Positions 34,915-47,646 of a DNA stretch of 64,000 nucleotides are shown in pieces; the stretch's first letter is position 1, and each line of letters starts with the position of its first letter. The notes beneath the pieces are model-generated. The model saw only the letters and a program-made list of their open reading frames with translations. It ran no database searches and was not told the origin of the DNA. Both the position numbers and the translations under genes were made by a program. The DNA comes from Labia minor (taxonomy: Eukaryota > Arthropoda > Insecta > Dermaptera > Spongiphoridae): positions 72,035,267-72,099,266 of the forward strand of contig OY720346.1 of the NCBI GenBank assembly GCA_963082975.1. The letters are read 5' to 3'.

Positions 34915-35217
34915 TTACTCAGCTGTTGATAATTATGTGATTGTGTGTGTGAACTCGAGCTATCATCTGTTATTTAATAAATACTAGTAGTATACATCCA
35001 TATTTAATGGTTGTTTCCCCTTCATGTATCCCCCACCACCCTGTGCTGATGCCCCCACCCTTTGTTCATCGACCAATCGCGTTGCTGCTGTCACTTTTAG
35101 ACCTTGCAGCCAGCTGACTCTGGCCAGAGCTGCGAGAGCTTCAGCTGAGTACTGTCAGAAAAGCCTAACAGCCGAATTACCTCCCCCCCACATCCCTGTT
35201 CAATAACAAGCAATTCC
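34915..35217 (+). promoter_or_regulatory. Candidate host promoter with CAGCTG E-boxes
   Basis: This GC-rich, CpG-containing stretch stands out from the A+T-rich surroundings. CAGCTG occurs at 34920, 35111 and 35142, and again downstream at 35403 and 35449. No repeat family of this window is present. A CCAGTG initiator-like site at 35216 would place the start of transcription at about 35218. CAGCTG is a binding site of bHLH factors; which one cannot be told. Confidence 0.5.
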
Positions 35218-35390
35218 AGTGTGTCGTGTTGTGATAATAACGAGTGTTAAGCCGATATCCCCCCAACTTAATCATAGAAAGCAACTGGAGCTGCGAGCAA
35301 TGACTCGGATGTGTAAAACTTTTCTTCAGAAATCGTTAGCCATTGCTTGGACTTCGCTTATTAAATAGCATTGATGGTTATTTCTTGTTG
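35218..35390 (+). other. Candidate first exon with strong splice donor
   Basis: From the putative start site to TTCTTGTTG|GTAAGTA (donor at 35391), a near-consensus 5' splice site. A 22-codon upstream open frame runs 35300-35368. A second ATG at 35374 would start MVISC and be cut by the donor in phase 2, so the main coding exons should lie downstream, possibly beyond this window. The sequence belongs to no repeat seen here. It could also be a non-coding RNA exon. Confidence 0.45.
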
Positions 35391-35890
35391 GTAAGTACGA
35401 AACAGCTGACTATTCCCTGTGTTCCCTGTCCATTTCCCATGGCTGGATCAGCTGTGTTACCTCAGCTCGCCTCCCCACCCAAACACCTCGCAATCAATCC
35501 TGTTTGACTGGACAAAGGATCGTCCAGGATAGTACTTTTCCATTCGAGAACACATACCAGTTAAACATATTCCTCCCGCAAATCCATAGAAAATTTCTAA
35601 CAATATCAGAGAAAGGTTAACCATTTGCAATCAATATGTTTTGATCCGGGCAAGGCACAGAAACCTACCCAAAAAACAAAAGAATTACCCCTCGGGAAAC
35701 AATTGCATTATATAACATATATGTATATATAAAATTTACATCTCCAATCATAAGAACAATAATCAAATAATATATTTAATTTTTAAATATGATAAAATAT
35801 CTCAAATTTAAAAATTAAATTATAATTTATCAATCAAAACCAAAATAATCTTTAATAGTTTAGTATATAAATTATTTAAATTATTTCAAA
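35391..35890 (+). other. Putative intron start, GC-rich then A+T-rich
   Basis: The GC-rich composition continues to about 35690, with two further CAGCTG sites (35403, 35449), and then falls abruptly to A+T-rich DNA. Confidence 0.4.
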
Positions 35891-36700
35891 AATTTTAAAT
35901 ATAAATATAATTAGTATAAAAGTTTAAAAAAAAAAACTTAAATATCTTTAATTATCTTATTAGCAATAATATAAAACAATATTTTATAAAATTGAAATTA
36001 ATATTCTTTGAACTCATATATAATAGAATCATATAATAGAATCAATCCTTCAAACTTATTGAACCTATTGAAAAAGGTAAATATTTATTTTTTATTTTTA
36101 TCAATCATATTAATTAATTTTATCATTGCTAATTCAAATGAAAATTGTTAAGGAATTATAAATACTAACATTTATATATATATACATATATATATATATA
36201 ATTGATATACAAGTTTAAAACAATATTTAAAAATTAAAATTAATATTCTTTGAACTCAACATTTCGATTTGACATATAATAGAATCAATCCTTCTTACCT
36301 ATTGAATTCTATTGAAAAAATAAATTATTTAGTTTTTATTTTTATCAATCATATTAATTAATTTTATCATTGCTAATTCAAATAAAAATTGTTAAGGAAT
36401 TATAAACACCAACATTTATATATATATATATATATTTTTAATATAAATATAAATGGTATAAAGTTAAAAAACACTTAATTATCTTTAATTGTTAGCAATA
36501 TTTTAAAATTGAAATTAATATTCTTTGAACTCAACATTTCGATTTCACATATAATAGAATTAATCCTTCATACTTATTGAATCCTATTGAAAATAAAAAT
36601 TATTTAGTTTTTATTTTTATCAATCATATTAATTAATTTTATAATTGTTAATTCAAATGAAAATTGTTAAAAAATTATAACCATTAACATATATATACGT
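35890..36700. repeat. Local satellite, three units of about 240-275 bp
   Basis: Each unit carries AATATTCTTTGAACTCA, ATAATAGAAT(C/T)AATCCTTC and TATCAATCATATTAATTAAT. The shared TTCTTTGAAC starts at 36004, 36246 and 36521. A diverged fourth copy may begin at 37265. Confidence 0.8.
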
Positions 36701-37844
36701 ATATATAAACAAAGAATACTATCGTATTATTCTTTTATCTTTTATATCGGAAGCTAAAAAATAAACAATAATAAAAGTAATATTTATTTTAATAATCCTT
36801 GAATGAATTAATTGAAAAATGATATTTAAGTATTCTTTTAAGTGATTAAAAAGAATAAAAGGTATATTTTATTTTTTAACTACATAATTTATTGATTAAT
36901 TAATTTTTAAATTTTTTGTTATATTTTCAATAAAATAGGTTTTTAAAAAGATAAATAAATAATTGATTGTTTTTGTCAATGTGTATTTTTCTCCAGTTCA
37001 TTTAATTTATTTAATTTTGTGCATAATGAATTAAACAAACACATACGATTAAAAACAATAAATAATAGCTTATTTATTTATATAAGTATTTTCTTTAATT
37101 ATTGAAAATATAATTAATCATTCAATTTTATTTAAAGAATGATATATAAATATATATTTATATAAATATATGAAGCTTCTTTTTAATTAATTTTAAATCA
37201 TATTTATTTTTATTAAATTAATAGAATTAATTTTTATCTTTTTTAATCACTCAAAAAAAAAAAGATTTTTAAAAATTTGAATTAATACTCTTTGCCCTAG
37301 TTTAAGATATAAATTGAATCATTCTCGATTAAATACTTTTTGTTTTTATTTATTGAACTTTGAAATTGTATTATATATGCAATTGAAATTACTTATATAC
37401 TCATAATATCATTCTTTCATTTTATGTCAATTCATTCATAGTCACTTAGTAATTTTTTTTTATTATTGATCAAAAATATAAAAAAAGTAAATTGAAGTAA
37501 AAAAAACATTAAAAACAAATGACATCTCTTAAAATGATTTAATTAATTTCTTTTTAAATATAATATATACTATTCAAATGTATATTATTTGTTTTAACTA
37601 GTATTTTTTCATTGAATTGAAAGAAGGAAGGGTTTTGAATAAATTTTTCTAATTATTAGAGTCATTATAAGAGATATTATTTGTATTATTGGTATCTATA
37701 TTTTTTGATATATTTAAAAAATAATTTGTTTTAATTTAATCTTTTTTTTTTCTTTTTTTAAAAAATATTTCTAGATTTTTTTCTGAGATTTTATAGTTTT
37801 CATCTTTAAAATATACATATATATCCAAATTTGTATAAATTATA
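36701..37844. other. Very A+T-rich, no features
   Basis: Low-complexity DNA; possibly intron if the 35.2 kb exon is real. Confidence 0.5.
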
Positions 37845-37985
37845 TATGATTTTGGATATATATATGAATTTGTGAAGATTTGATAGTTTTCACAGAGTAC
37901 CAGATTGCTATTTGATCGATCTCACAGCTGCGCTTTCTTTCCTGACTTGAAACAAAATTGCTGAAGAAAACCTCTGAAAGTAAAA
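37845..37985. other. Isolated complex island, exon-like
   Basis: The only non-repetitive, balanced-composition block in several kilobases. On the minus strand TTATTTTACTTTCAG|AGG is a good acceptor followed by a 40-odd codon open frame (VFFSNFVSSQERKRSCEIDQ...). On the plus strand CTCACAG (37927) and a GTAAAA donor (37980) bracket a 52-bp piece. Neither product is recognised. Confidence 0.3.
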
Positions 37986-38377
37986 TAATAAATAAATAGA
38001 TAAATAATTTCAATTATAGATTATTTAAAAAAACAAAAACAATAATTTTAAGGATCCCGTGCATCAATAATAATAATAATATAAATTCTAATAAATATTT
38101 TTTTTAATAATAATTTTTTAAAATAATAAATTATTCTTCTTTGATAAGTTAAAGTAAAATATTTATAATATTAAAATAAGTACATAAATATATTTTTATG
38201 AAAATAATATTTAATGAATTCATATAATATATATAATAATATATATGAAAGTCTTATATAAGTGATACCATTGTGAATTTATAATTTTAATATAGAAATA
38301 TTAATTACAACCTTACTATACTACCAAAAGGATTATTATATTTACTTTAATTATTTATCTCACTTTATAATTAATTT

Positions 38378-38912
38378 TTTGGTAATTGTTGAGTCTAACC
38401 GATGTATGATGGATTTTGATAAAACTTTACCAGTCGATTCCTTTTTTGATTCAAACAAACTTTCCTTAAGAAGTATGTGGCGTTCGATTCTAGTTTACGA
38501 GATAAAAATTATTAAAGTTTTCATATAAACTAGTTATGAATGAGCAGCCATTTAATAATTTATTGACTAATTCACTAATTATTCTCTTATTCACTAATTT
38601 TCGTTTTTTATAATTTCGGTTTGTATATAGGAAAATTATTTAATTAATTAATTTTTTAATCTTCTTATATCCACACCGAACTTAAAAACAGAAAAATAGT
38701 GGAGCCCTCTCGTGGTCAAATAATAGGACATGGTAGCGCTAAATAGAATATCAATGGATTTATATACAAACTTTAATAATTTTTATCTCGTAAACTAGAA
38801 GGGGTTGCCACGTACTGTTTAAGGAAAGTTTGTTTGGAAACAAAAAAGGAATCCACTGGTAAAGTTTTATCAAAATCCATCATACATCGGTTAGGCTAAA
38901 CAATTACCAAAT
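38378..38912. repeat. Fold-back element J, copy 1
   Basis: Arms of about 160 bp are near complements: GGTAATTGTTGAGTCTAACC on the left and GGTTAGGCTAAACAATTACC on the right, both followed inward by GATGTATGATGGATTTTGAT and TTTACGAGATAAAAATTATT. The centre has a second inverted pair (TTCGGTTTGTATATAG and CTTATATCCACACCGAA). A half-copy lies at 51205-51490. Confidence 0.88.
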
Positions 38913-38917
38913 TTTTC

Positions 38918-41487
38918 AAATATATACTTATTGTGCGTTTTGATTTAATAAGAAATTCAACTTATTTTTGGTGCACCAGTTCCTAAATAGATCCAATAGG
39001 GCATAAAATAATTTACTATTAATAGAAAAGTTAACCAGTTAGGTTATAATGGATTAATCATGTTTTATTATGATATCTTTTATAAACTTATTATTTTATA
39101 TTTAGTAATTTACTATTTGCTATATTTTTAAAGTTTTTTTTTAATAAATTTGTCATTAAAATTATTATTATTAATTATTTTGTAAATATGTAAATTGATA
39201 AACATGTTTAGATCATATTCAAGAAAATAATCACGATTTATGGATATGCAATCTTTTGATCTATGAGAATATTTGGCAGAATAACTTATTAGAAAAGTTA
39301 TTCTTCCTCGGGCTGTTTTAAAAAATTTGCCATTTTGATATCATAACATAGAAATGTGTTATAGTTTTAATATAAATAACTTTTATTAAAATTTAATATA
39401 ATCATATAAATTAATTATTCTTTAATAATATTTAATTACATTTTAAAAATTCACTTATTTAATTTTGTTATCATATTGATTCAATACTTTAAGAAATTAT
39501 TATTTGAAAATATTAAAAATATATTATACTTTTTTGTATTTTTTTTAATCATATAATTTGTGAATTTAATGAAAAAACAAATTTTATTACTATATATTTA
39601 TTTTTATTGTTAAATCTATTACATTATTTTTTTGAGTGTTTATTTTATTATTAAAATATATTGAGATGTATAGGAAACACCTCAATGTAATACTAATTAA
39701 ATTACTTATTATAATTACTTATATTAATAAATCACATATTTTTTAATATGGATAATCATATTTCTTACAACAAATTTATATAGTATTCGTTATAAATAGG
39801 TAAAAATATTTATTTTATCTACTAAACATTGTAGAGCATATGGGGGAAGTGAGAATAATTAAATTGAAAAATTTATTAATTTCTTATATTAAAATAATGT
39901 AAATTAATGATAAAATGAAAAAAAATAAACTAAAAATTAATTAATTAAATAATTATTATTTACGGACATCCTTTTTTTATCTAATTTATTTGTAACAATA
40001 CACATCTTATCATCTTTAATTATCACATTTTCTAATTTCTTATCTAGTTCATAGCCACTAGAGGGATATTATGCATTCATTGTTCTATTTTTAAATTTTA
40101 ACTGAAAACGAATAAATAAAAAATTTATTAAGTTATCTTTTTCCTTTATTAATTGTAAAAAATATTTTCAATCACTTCTTAATATTTTACATCTAAATTT
40201 AACTCCTCCAAGTATCAAAACCATTGTTCAGTGGTAAAATAATGAACTACTGAACTTGAAAATGAAAATTCACAATTAAATCAAAATAAACTAAATGTTA
40301 GAACCAATAAACTCCCTCCCCTTTAAATATGAAATTGAAAGAAAAAAATTCAAAAATAATTTTCCCCTATAAGGATATATATTAGCAAAGATTTAATTTA
40401 TTATATTTCAAGAATTGATTTAATAGTAAATTCAATAAGTTTGTTTTTTTTTAAAAAAACTTGTATTGAGTGTATTTTTTTTTTATAAATATGTATATAT
40501 TAAAAATCCATTAACTAATGTTATTATATAATAATTTTTTGAAAGAATATTAAAGAACTAAAAAAAAAAAATTATTTTTAGAATTTTTTTTTTAAATCAA
40601 TTTTATTATTTTCATTTAACTTCCTTTTGTAAAAAATCCTTTCTCCTATTTTGAAGTCGATCTATATCTAATTTCTTTCTTTCCAGCTTCTCCTAAGAAA
40701 TTTGCAAGGGTATAATTTTTGAGAAAGCTGATCAACAATTCGAAATTTATTATTAGTTTATAAACATACAATGATAGTAATCTGAAGAGCACTAGAATTT
40801 TTCTCTTCCTCATCATTATCAGCCCCATCTTCATCTTCATTATCATCAAGAAGACGAAGAACAATAATAATTACACGAACAGCATATTAAAACAACAACA
40901 TTGTTCAGGGTCATACCATTCTTTTTCTCACTTAGCAACCTTGTCATCATTTATAATCATTTATATAAAAAAAAATTAGTTAGGATCAATATTTTTCTAA
41001 ATATTACGCAATTTATATTAATTTAATAAGTTTATTTCATAATACAAAATTTCTAATTTCTTTAAATTATAAGTATTTATATTTATTATAAAATAATTCT
41101 TTTTAAAATTATTAAGATTTTAATAAAATAAACGTTTAAATTTCTAAAAATTTTACAGATATAAACATTTTTGTTATGAATTGGAAACAAAAATTCTAAT
41201 TTAAAATTAAAAAATTGCAAATTTGAATTTTCACCTAATTAAAATTTATTGAATATTCAGAAATCATCGATAAACAGGTCAGCAAAAATTTTTTATTTAT
41301 CTTTATTACAATTATAATTTATTTGAAATTGTATTTAATTTATTTTTATATAGCATAAGTTTATAATTCTATAAATGGATAGAAGTTTATTATTATTACA
41401 TTTTACTTCACTAAGTAATTATTAGGATCTGTGAGAAGAATTTCAAGATTTTAAATATTTTACTTTATTCAAATCGCATCGTAATAT
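38918..41487. other. Very A+T-rich, no features
   Basis: No genes or repeats recognised. A minus-strand frame at 40646-40864 is compositional. Confidence 0.5.
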
Positions 41488-41790
41488 TTTATTAATTTTG
41501 TTTTTCAATATTTAATAATAACAATAACAAAACAATATTTTAAAAAAAATGAAGTTGGTTACAAATTGATATTTTTTATAGATTTCTTTTTATGTTTATT
41601 ATGTTTAATAAATTCTCTTTTATTATAAAAAATAATATTAATATTAAAAATTAGAATATTTCAATTTGTTTTTCAATTTTTTTTTATTTTAAATTCTATA
41701 AAAATTGTAAATTCTAAAATTGTAGCTAACTTCATAATGTTAAAGACATTTCATACATACATACATACATAGGAAATTATATATATTGAT
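41488..41790 (-). mobile_element. Family F element, copy 3
   Basis: Same body as 8891-9244. The minus-strand start reads TTTCCTATGTATGTATG, with a longer four-base microsatellite. Confidence 0.75.
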
Positions 41791-42984
41791 TATGAATAAT
41801 AAAAAATAAACTCAAACGGAATAAACAAGTATATAAAACTATGATCAAATTTCCCTTTATAATAATAATATAAAGTAAATTGAGGTTATGATTTCAAAGA
41901 TTTAACATTTACTTATCAAAAAATATTTTCAAAATAAATAACAAAATTTAATCATATTATTTAATTTAATAAGTAAACATCCTAGTATTTTTTATTCAAT
42001 CTGATAAAATAACATTGAATTTGCCTGAAATATTATTTGGTAAATTTGAAATAAACATAGTTCTACACGTTTTTCATAATCTTCTTCCATTTGTATACTA
42101 AGTAATTAAATAAATACACTTGATTATTTAATTATATAAATAAATTTAGAGAAAATATACCTCTAAAAATACAAAATATTCAACATATGTAAATTGTTTA
42201 ATTAATATGAATATTTATTATTTGATATTAATATCTTTAGTTCATTAATAAATAAATTAATAAATTAAACATCGTAATATGTCTAGACATTAGTTAAAAA
42301 TAAATGATTTGAGGCCTAGAAATTATATAATAGAATATACATATATATATTATTAGATAAGAATACTTATATGATAAAAAATCATTTTTTAAACCAAATA
42401 TTTACAGACCTATATAAATATATATATATATATATAACCAATTGAGATAATTTTAAAAAAAAATTATACCTATAAGTTTCACATTGTATAACAGTTGGCA
42501 AAAAATAGATATTATTCTCATTCATAAAATGATAAATTAATATTAAGAACAAAAACGTTATATTAAACTCAGTAAACTAAATCATTAAATAATTTGTATG
42601 ATATATATTTAAATTGTTATTACGGAATCTCATATTATTCAAACGGTTTTATGTTTAAATAAACTAAATATATACGAAAAATAATTAGAATGGATCTTAT
42701 TTTGAGAATCCACGAAATGTAACATTTAAATAGAAGTGCGTTTGTATTTAATTTTATTAAATGATTTTTATCTAAAAACAAAACATTTTTTGACCCAAAA
42801 ACTGTTTTTTTTTTCTTTATTTTATTAATACTTAGTATTTACTTATATACTCTTCTACAAATTAATTTCAACCACTCTGATTCTTAATTAAAACTTTTAT
42901 AAGTCTTCTGATTTTTTTTTTATTTAGCATTATCTACAAGTATATTTAAATAAATATATATATATAATGAAGAATATAAACGCC
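41791..42984. other. Very A+T-rich, no features
   Basis: AT microsatellite near 42420; otherwise featureless. Confidence 0.5.
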
Positions 42985-43225
42985 ATGCAGTTTAGTGGCA
43001 ACTCGGTTGACTTTGAACTTCGTGGTCCCGGATTTAAGTCACAGAACTTGCAAGGGAATTTCTCTCTGGCTAGGGTTTATGGAAACGTGATGCAGCCATG
43101 ATCAAAATTGGCAAACTACTTGAAATAAAAAGTAGGGGTCTCTGATCAAGAAAAGATAAGGGTTGTGAGGACATGTTGTACTGATCACACAACACCTCTA
43201 CACGGCTTAGGCGGCAACTATTTTA
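42985..43225 (+). mobile_element. tRNA-derived SINE
   Basis: TGGCAACTCGGTTG (A-box-like) and GGTCCCGGATTTAAGTC (B-box-like) about 30 bases apart lead a 240-bp GC-richer body ending GGCTTAGGCGGCAACTATTT before an AT microsatellite. No clear target duplication. Confidence 0.6.
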
Positions 43226-43238
43226 TTAAACAATATTA

Positions 43239-43269
<31 letters not shown>

Positions 43270-43679
43270 ACTAATATAATAATAATTATAAGCAGTAGTG
43301 TACTCGGTACTGTCTCCAATTAGGCGACCTTTCTAAGATGAACAAATGGTGGGTTTCATAAATTAATGAGAATTAAAATTGAGACATACTTTTATATGTT
43401 ATTTAATATTATTATCGACTGTCCTTTCATATGATGTACAAAAATCCTAAGGTTTTTTTATATTTTTTATAAAGAAAAAAAATTATTTTTATTAAAATTA
43501 TATATAAATCGTTTTAGATATATTAATTTTTTCTATACAAAAAAAATCAACATGGATTACAAAATTTCAAGGTGAATAGAATGATGATTTTAAGAAAAAA
43601 AAAGTTTTAAATTAATTATTCTTTTTAATGATAATAATAAGTGATTTTTTTTATTATTTTCCATTGCACATGAATCATT

Positions 43680-44025
43680 CATTGTATAAGTAATCCTATT
43701 CCTTTCTGGAAAGGTTGCCACCAGTCAGGCAGGCAGGCAAGACACCCAATGAAGCAATCCATTCTCTATTTACCACAAAGAATACAAGTTCTAGTTTCTT
43801 AACGTCTACAAATATGGAGGTATCCTGCCCTTGGGGGTCATTTCCACCACTTATATAACGATAATGAGTTCGGCACATTCATTCACTTACAAATCCATAT
43901 CCGCCTCTGTACAGGTGTATAGAATAACATCATTTCATTCCAATTGTATCCCTCCCCCCCACCTCCGTGCCCACATTTCACTTCTTATTAAAGATTCAAA
44001 TCGAATAATAGGAAAATTAAAATAA
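43680..44025. other. Complex single-copy block, possible regulatory DNA
   Basis: It has normal base composition, CAGGCAGGCAGGCAAG at 43726, a TATATAA box at 43853 and pyrimidine-rich CCCTCCCCCCCACCTCC at 43950. Overlapping opposite frames of 60 and 64 codons are not convincing genes. Confidence 0.3.
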
Positions 44026-44169
44026 CCACAATATAATATTTAATATAAAATATAGTTTATGTTAAATTCCTATATGTACATAATATGCTCTGTTATTGAA
44101 ATAATAAATATTTAAATAATATAGATATTAAATAAAATTTTGAAAAATTAAATAATTCTCCCCATTTTT

Positions 44170-44587
44170 ACCGACCGACGATAGAAAGGGAAGGTATTGT
44201 TTTCATACCAAATTTCACATGTTGAGAGTTTTACATTTCTCCACGAATCATGCATTTTGTTAACAGAAAAAAGTATTTTTAGCATGATGTCTGTCCGTCT
44301 GTCCATTGTGTGTCCGTATAGTCGTGTATAGCTTGAACGGCTCAACGGATTTTGATAAAATTTAATATATATTTACTTAATGCATCACTAGCATGAATTC
44401 ATCAACTTTTGGTGTATATCCGGAAACCGGAAGTGGTAGTTTTCAAAATAATTAGTTAATTTTATATTCATTGTCGGAAATTTCTTATTACATTATACTA
44501 ACTGGTGAAACAAAAATATATATAAATAATGTTTTTAATTATTTTCAAATCGTCGGTCGGTTCTGTGCCTGGCCACAGCACATTTTT
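44170..44587 (+). mobile_element. Family B element, copy 2
   Basis: The full architecture is ACCGACCGACGATAGAAAGG at the left, the conserved ACCAAATTTCACATG and CCACGAATCATGCATTTTGT blocks, the GTCTGTCCGTCTGTCC tract, GCTTGAACGGCTCAACGGAT, then AATCGTCGGTCGGT and the terminal hairpin TGTG(C)CTG-GCCA-CAGCACA. The Drosophila DINE-1 repeat is organised the same way. Reading frames here are incidental. Confidence 0.85.
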
Positions 44588-45486
44588 ATTTCAAAAATAG
44601 TTTATATTGTTTTTATAAGAAATATATTAAAATATTTTTTAATTCGCAGTCAAGCGTCCTCTATACATATCTCTAAATATAATTATTCATTTTATTTATA
44701 ATTTTTGTAATATACATGTATGTTTGTGATAAAACAAAAAAAATCTAATTAAATTAGAAATTGAAATTTGAATGACTTTTTTATTTTTCCATTTCTATTT
44801 TTCTAATGTCTGAAAATATTGTACGGTTCTTTGAAAGATTATTGTATTTTTTATATAAGTATGTTTGAATGAATATAATAAAGATGGTCCATGACCTTTC
44901 CACAATCAAATCAAATCCATTTAAAAAAACAATTGGATTGCTGGGGTAACAGAGTACAAGGACTTACCTCTTACTCACCTATACATTTATAATTTCTATT
45001 TAATAGATTCTTCAACCCATATTCGTTTAATGCACTTTACTTAAAACAATAATTATTGAACATTTACTTTCATTTAGAAGATATTTATCTATAAATCGAT
45101 TTATTACATAATTTTCCTTTTTGTTTTTTTTTTCATCTAATAAATTATATTGCAAGATTTACTTTACTTTTGAATTACTTATTTTAAAATTCTAAAAACA
45201 TTTATTTTTAGGTATCTTATAAAAAGAAGCTATAAATATTTATATATTTATTTCATCATTATCTTCTATAAAATACTTGGGTGAATAATTTAATTAGAGT
45301 TATCAACGATGAAACATCAGACGATTCTCTTTTAAAGTTAACTTCATTTAAAAAAAAAAAAATAAAATACAAAAAAAAAAAATAATTTTTCTTCTTTTTT
45401 TTTCTTGGAATAAAACTTAAATATTTTTTTATTAATATGAAATATTTGCTTGATTAAAATATTTTATATTTTATTTTTAATAAATC
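44588..45486. other. No gene recognised
   Basis: A+T-rich with A and T runs. Confidence 0.5.
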
Positions 45487-46068
45487 AAATTTTCTGTGCA
45501 AAAGGTGAATTTTGAATATTCGCGGGCTGTGTACTTTCGATTATTGATTTTTTTTTGTTGTTATGTTGGTACACATGTTTTTCATATGTTGACATTACCA
45601 GCCATTTTGGATTAGTAGTTTTTGTTTTTGACAAGTGAAAAAGTTAGTCACGTTTGATGAGTTCTTTGACTTTTTTAATAAAAAATAAAAATAAAATAAG
45701 GAATACAACAAGGAAGTATATGCACTAGCTCATACATCATTGCTTGTTCGTGATTTTTTGGCCAATAACAACACCGTAATCATGCCTAAACCACCCTATT
45801 CACCAAATTTGGCTCCCTGCGACTTTTTCATTTTCCAAAAACTGAAGAGACCAATGAAAGGAAAGCGTTTTGTCACAATTGATGAGATAAAGTCGGAATT
45901 GAAATATGAGCTGATGGTCTGCCGAAAAGCGCATTTCAGAAGTGCTTGGACGATTGGAAGAAGCGCTGGCATAAGTGCATTATATCTGAGGGGAATTACT
46001 TTGAAGGGGACAAAATGGATATTGATGAATAAAATAAATAAATACTTTTTCGAAATAATTCAAAATTG
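45487..46068 (+). mobile_element. Mariner, deleted, coding 3' half open
   Basis: The left end is cut (GTGCAAAAGGTGAATTTTGA). A deletion joins NKEV to PAHTS, losing the second catalytic Asp. From 45740 an open frame reads LVRDFLANNNTVIMPKPPYS to the end of the gene, with the third Asp in APCDFF and a late frame change after RKAHFRS. Confidence 0.88.
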
Positions 46069-46221
46069 TTTTTAAATCAATGTTCAAAGATTATTATTAT
46101 TATGGTTTATTATTATAATATTCTCAAAATCTATAAATGTCTTTCTATTTTTTGCTTTATCCGTTGAATTAAGCTGGGTGGAAAATTGGAATTCTCTTTT
46201 TGTTAATCGAATAAGTTATTT

Positions 46222-46420
46222 AGTTTTTTTTTTTTTTTTTATTTTATTAAATCTCTGCTGATCAAAGGCTCTCCGATAATTAGCCCGGAAACGTTAGTAG
46301 TCGGTGAGCTCGTCCCACTGTAATCGCTGGTGTAGGTAGACGATCGAATTCAGTGACCCTTACATTTACACCAACACTATATTATTCGCCTAAAGCCAGA
46401 GACCTGTACACTTTGTCAAA
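46222..46420 (-). mobile_element. Poly(A)-tailed retrotransposon 3' end
   Basis: On the minus strand, GC-rich DNA (CACTGAATTCGATCGTCTAC, CGAGCTCACCGACTACTAAC) ends in ATTTAATAAAAT and a run of A (46222-46238). This is what a 5'-truncated LINE or a processed transcript would leave. It is unrelated to the GATA-tailed LINE of this window. Confidence 0.6.
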
Positions 46421-47109
46421 AGATTAATTATCTAATTTTCTATCACTTTTCATTCTTCCCTCCCCTTCCCATTAACTACTAACACCCTATTTTAATTTCA
46501 TCCTAATTATCATCAAATCCATTTCATTTTTTTTTAAACAAAGAAAAAAAAACATTCGTTTAGTTTCACGCTAATTTCCATAAAATAAATTATCAAAAAA
46601 AAATCAACAAAATTAGTAGTGTCCTTCTAATAAAGGGTTAATGTACTTTTGCACAGGTGGAAGGAAATGATTAAAGAAAGAAAATTGACCTTTAAAAAAA
46701 TATACCCTACAACGTAATAATATCCCATTCATTGGAATAGTCAAATTAACTAAGAAATTATCAAAGGAAAAAGTTTTGTTATATTACAGGCATGGGTCAA
46801 CGTTCGAGGCTTTGATAATATTTTACCCGCCTGAATAGCCAATGACCACCTGCCTAAGGATAGTAAGAGTTGCTCTAAATATTGTTGGGAATTTATTTTT
46901 TATTTTACTTTCTCTTCTAATTAGCTAGAAATTAAATAGAACCTTGTGTCCTTATAAGTCAATTATCTTGTGTAAAATGTGCTAAAAAAATAATAATATT
47001 GGTATTAATGACCTTTTTCAAAATTAACAAAATATATTATAATTTATTTTTCTATAAAAAAATTTATAATATCATATTTTTAATCATAAAAAATTATTTA
47101 ATTTATTTT
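46421..47109. other. No gene recognised
   Basis: Contains a modestly complex block at 46790-46880 (GGGTCAACGTTCGAGGC) of unknown nature. Confidence 0.4.
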
Positions 47110-47510
47110 TATCGACGGCCGATAGGTAGGGCAGGTATTGTTTTCACACCAAATTTCACATGTGGAGATTTTTACATATCTCCACGAATCATGCATTTTG
47201 TTAACAGAAAATAGTATTTTTAGCATGATGTCTGTAGGTCTGTCCATCTGTTAGTTTTTTCTTAATTCAAAATTGGAAATTTAAATGACATCAACAACTA
47301 CGTCAGACAGCGCTTCCTTAAATACATAATATTATAAATATAAATAATATCAAATTACGAAATAGATATTATGTTATATCCACAGGTCATACTTTTCTGT
47401 CTTTCAGTGCATTAATACGTACATTTAAAGGCTGTATGCTTGATAACTAATTTTTTTAATTTATGTTCTTTTAAATTATTTGATCTGCGGCTCGGTGAAC
47501 CAGGTACTTT
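47110..47510 (-). mobile_element. Chimera of family B left end and inverted family C
   Basis: 47110-47250 matches the first third of family B (GGTATTGTTTTCACACC, GCATGATGTCTG), while 47250-47510 is family C in reverse (CTTTTCTGTCTTTCAGTGCA) ending in GCGGCTCGGTGAACCAGGTA. Confidence 0.75.
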
Positions 47511-47646
47511 ATAATATGATACAATATTATTTAAATATCATATATAGATTTGGATATTTATTTAAATTTATTACAATTTATTATTATTATGGATTAAAAT
47601 TAAAATATTATTGTTTTAAAAAATAGTGATATCTAAGTTTGATTTT

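Noticed and set aside
35024..35206. 60-codon frame with a Pro/Ala-rich product
   Set aside because: It lies in the GC-rich promoter island upstream of the inferred start site, and its composition follows the local base content.
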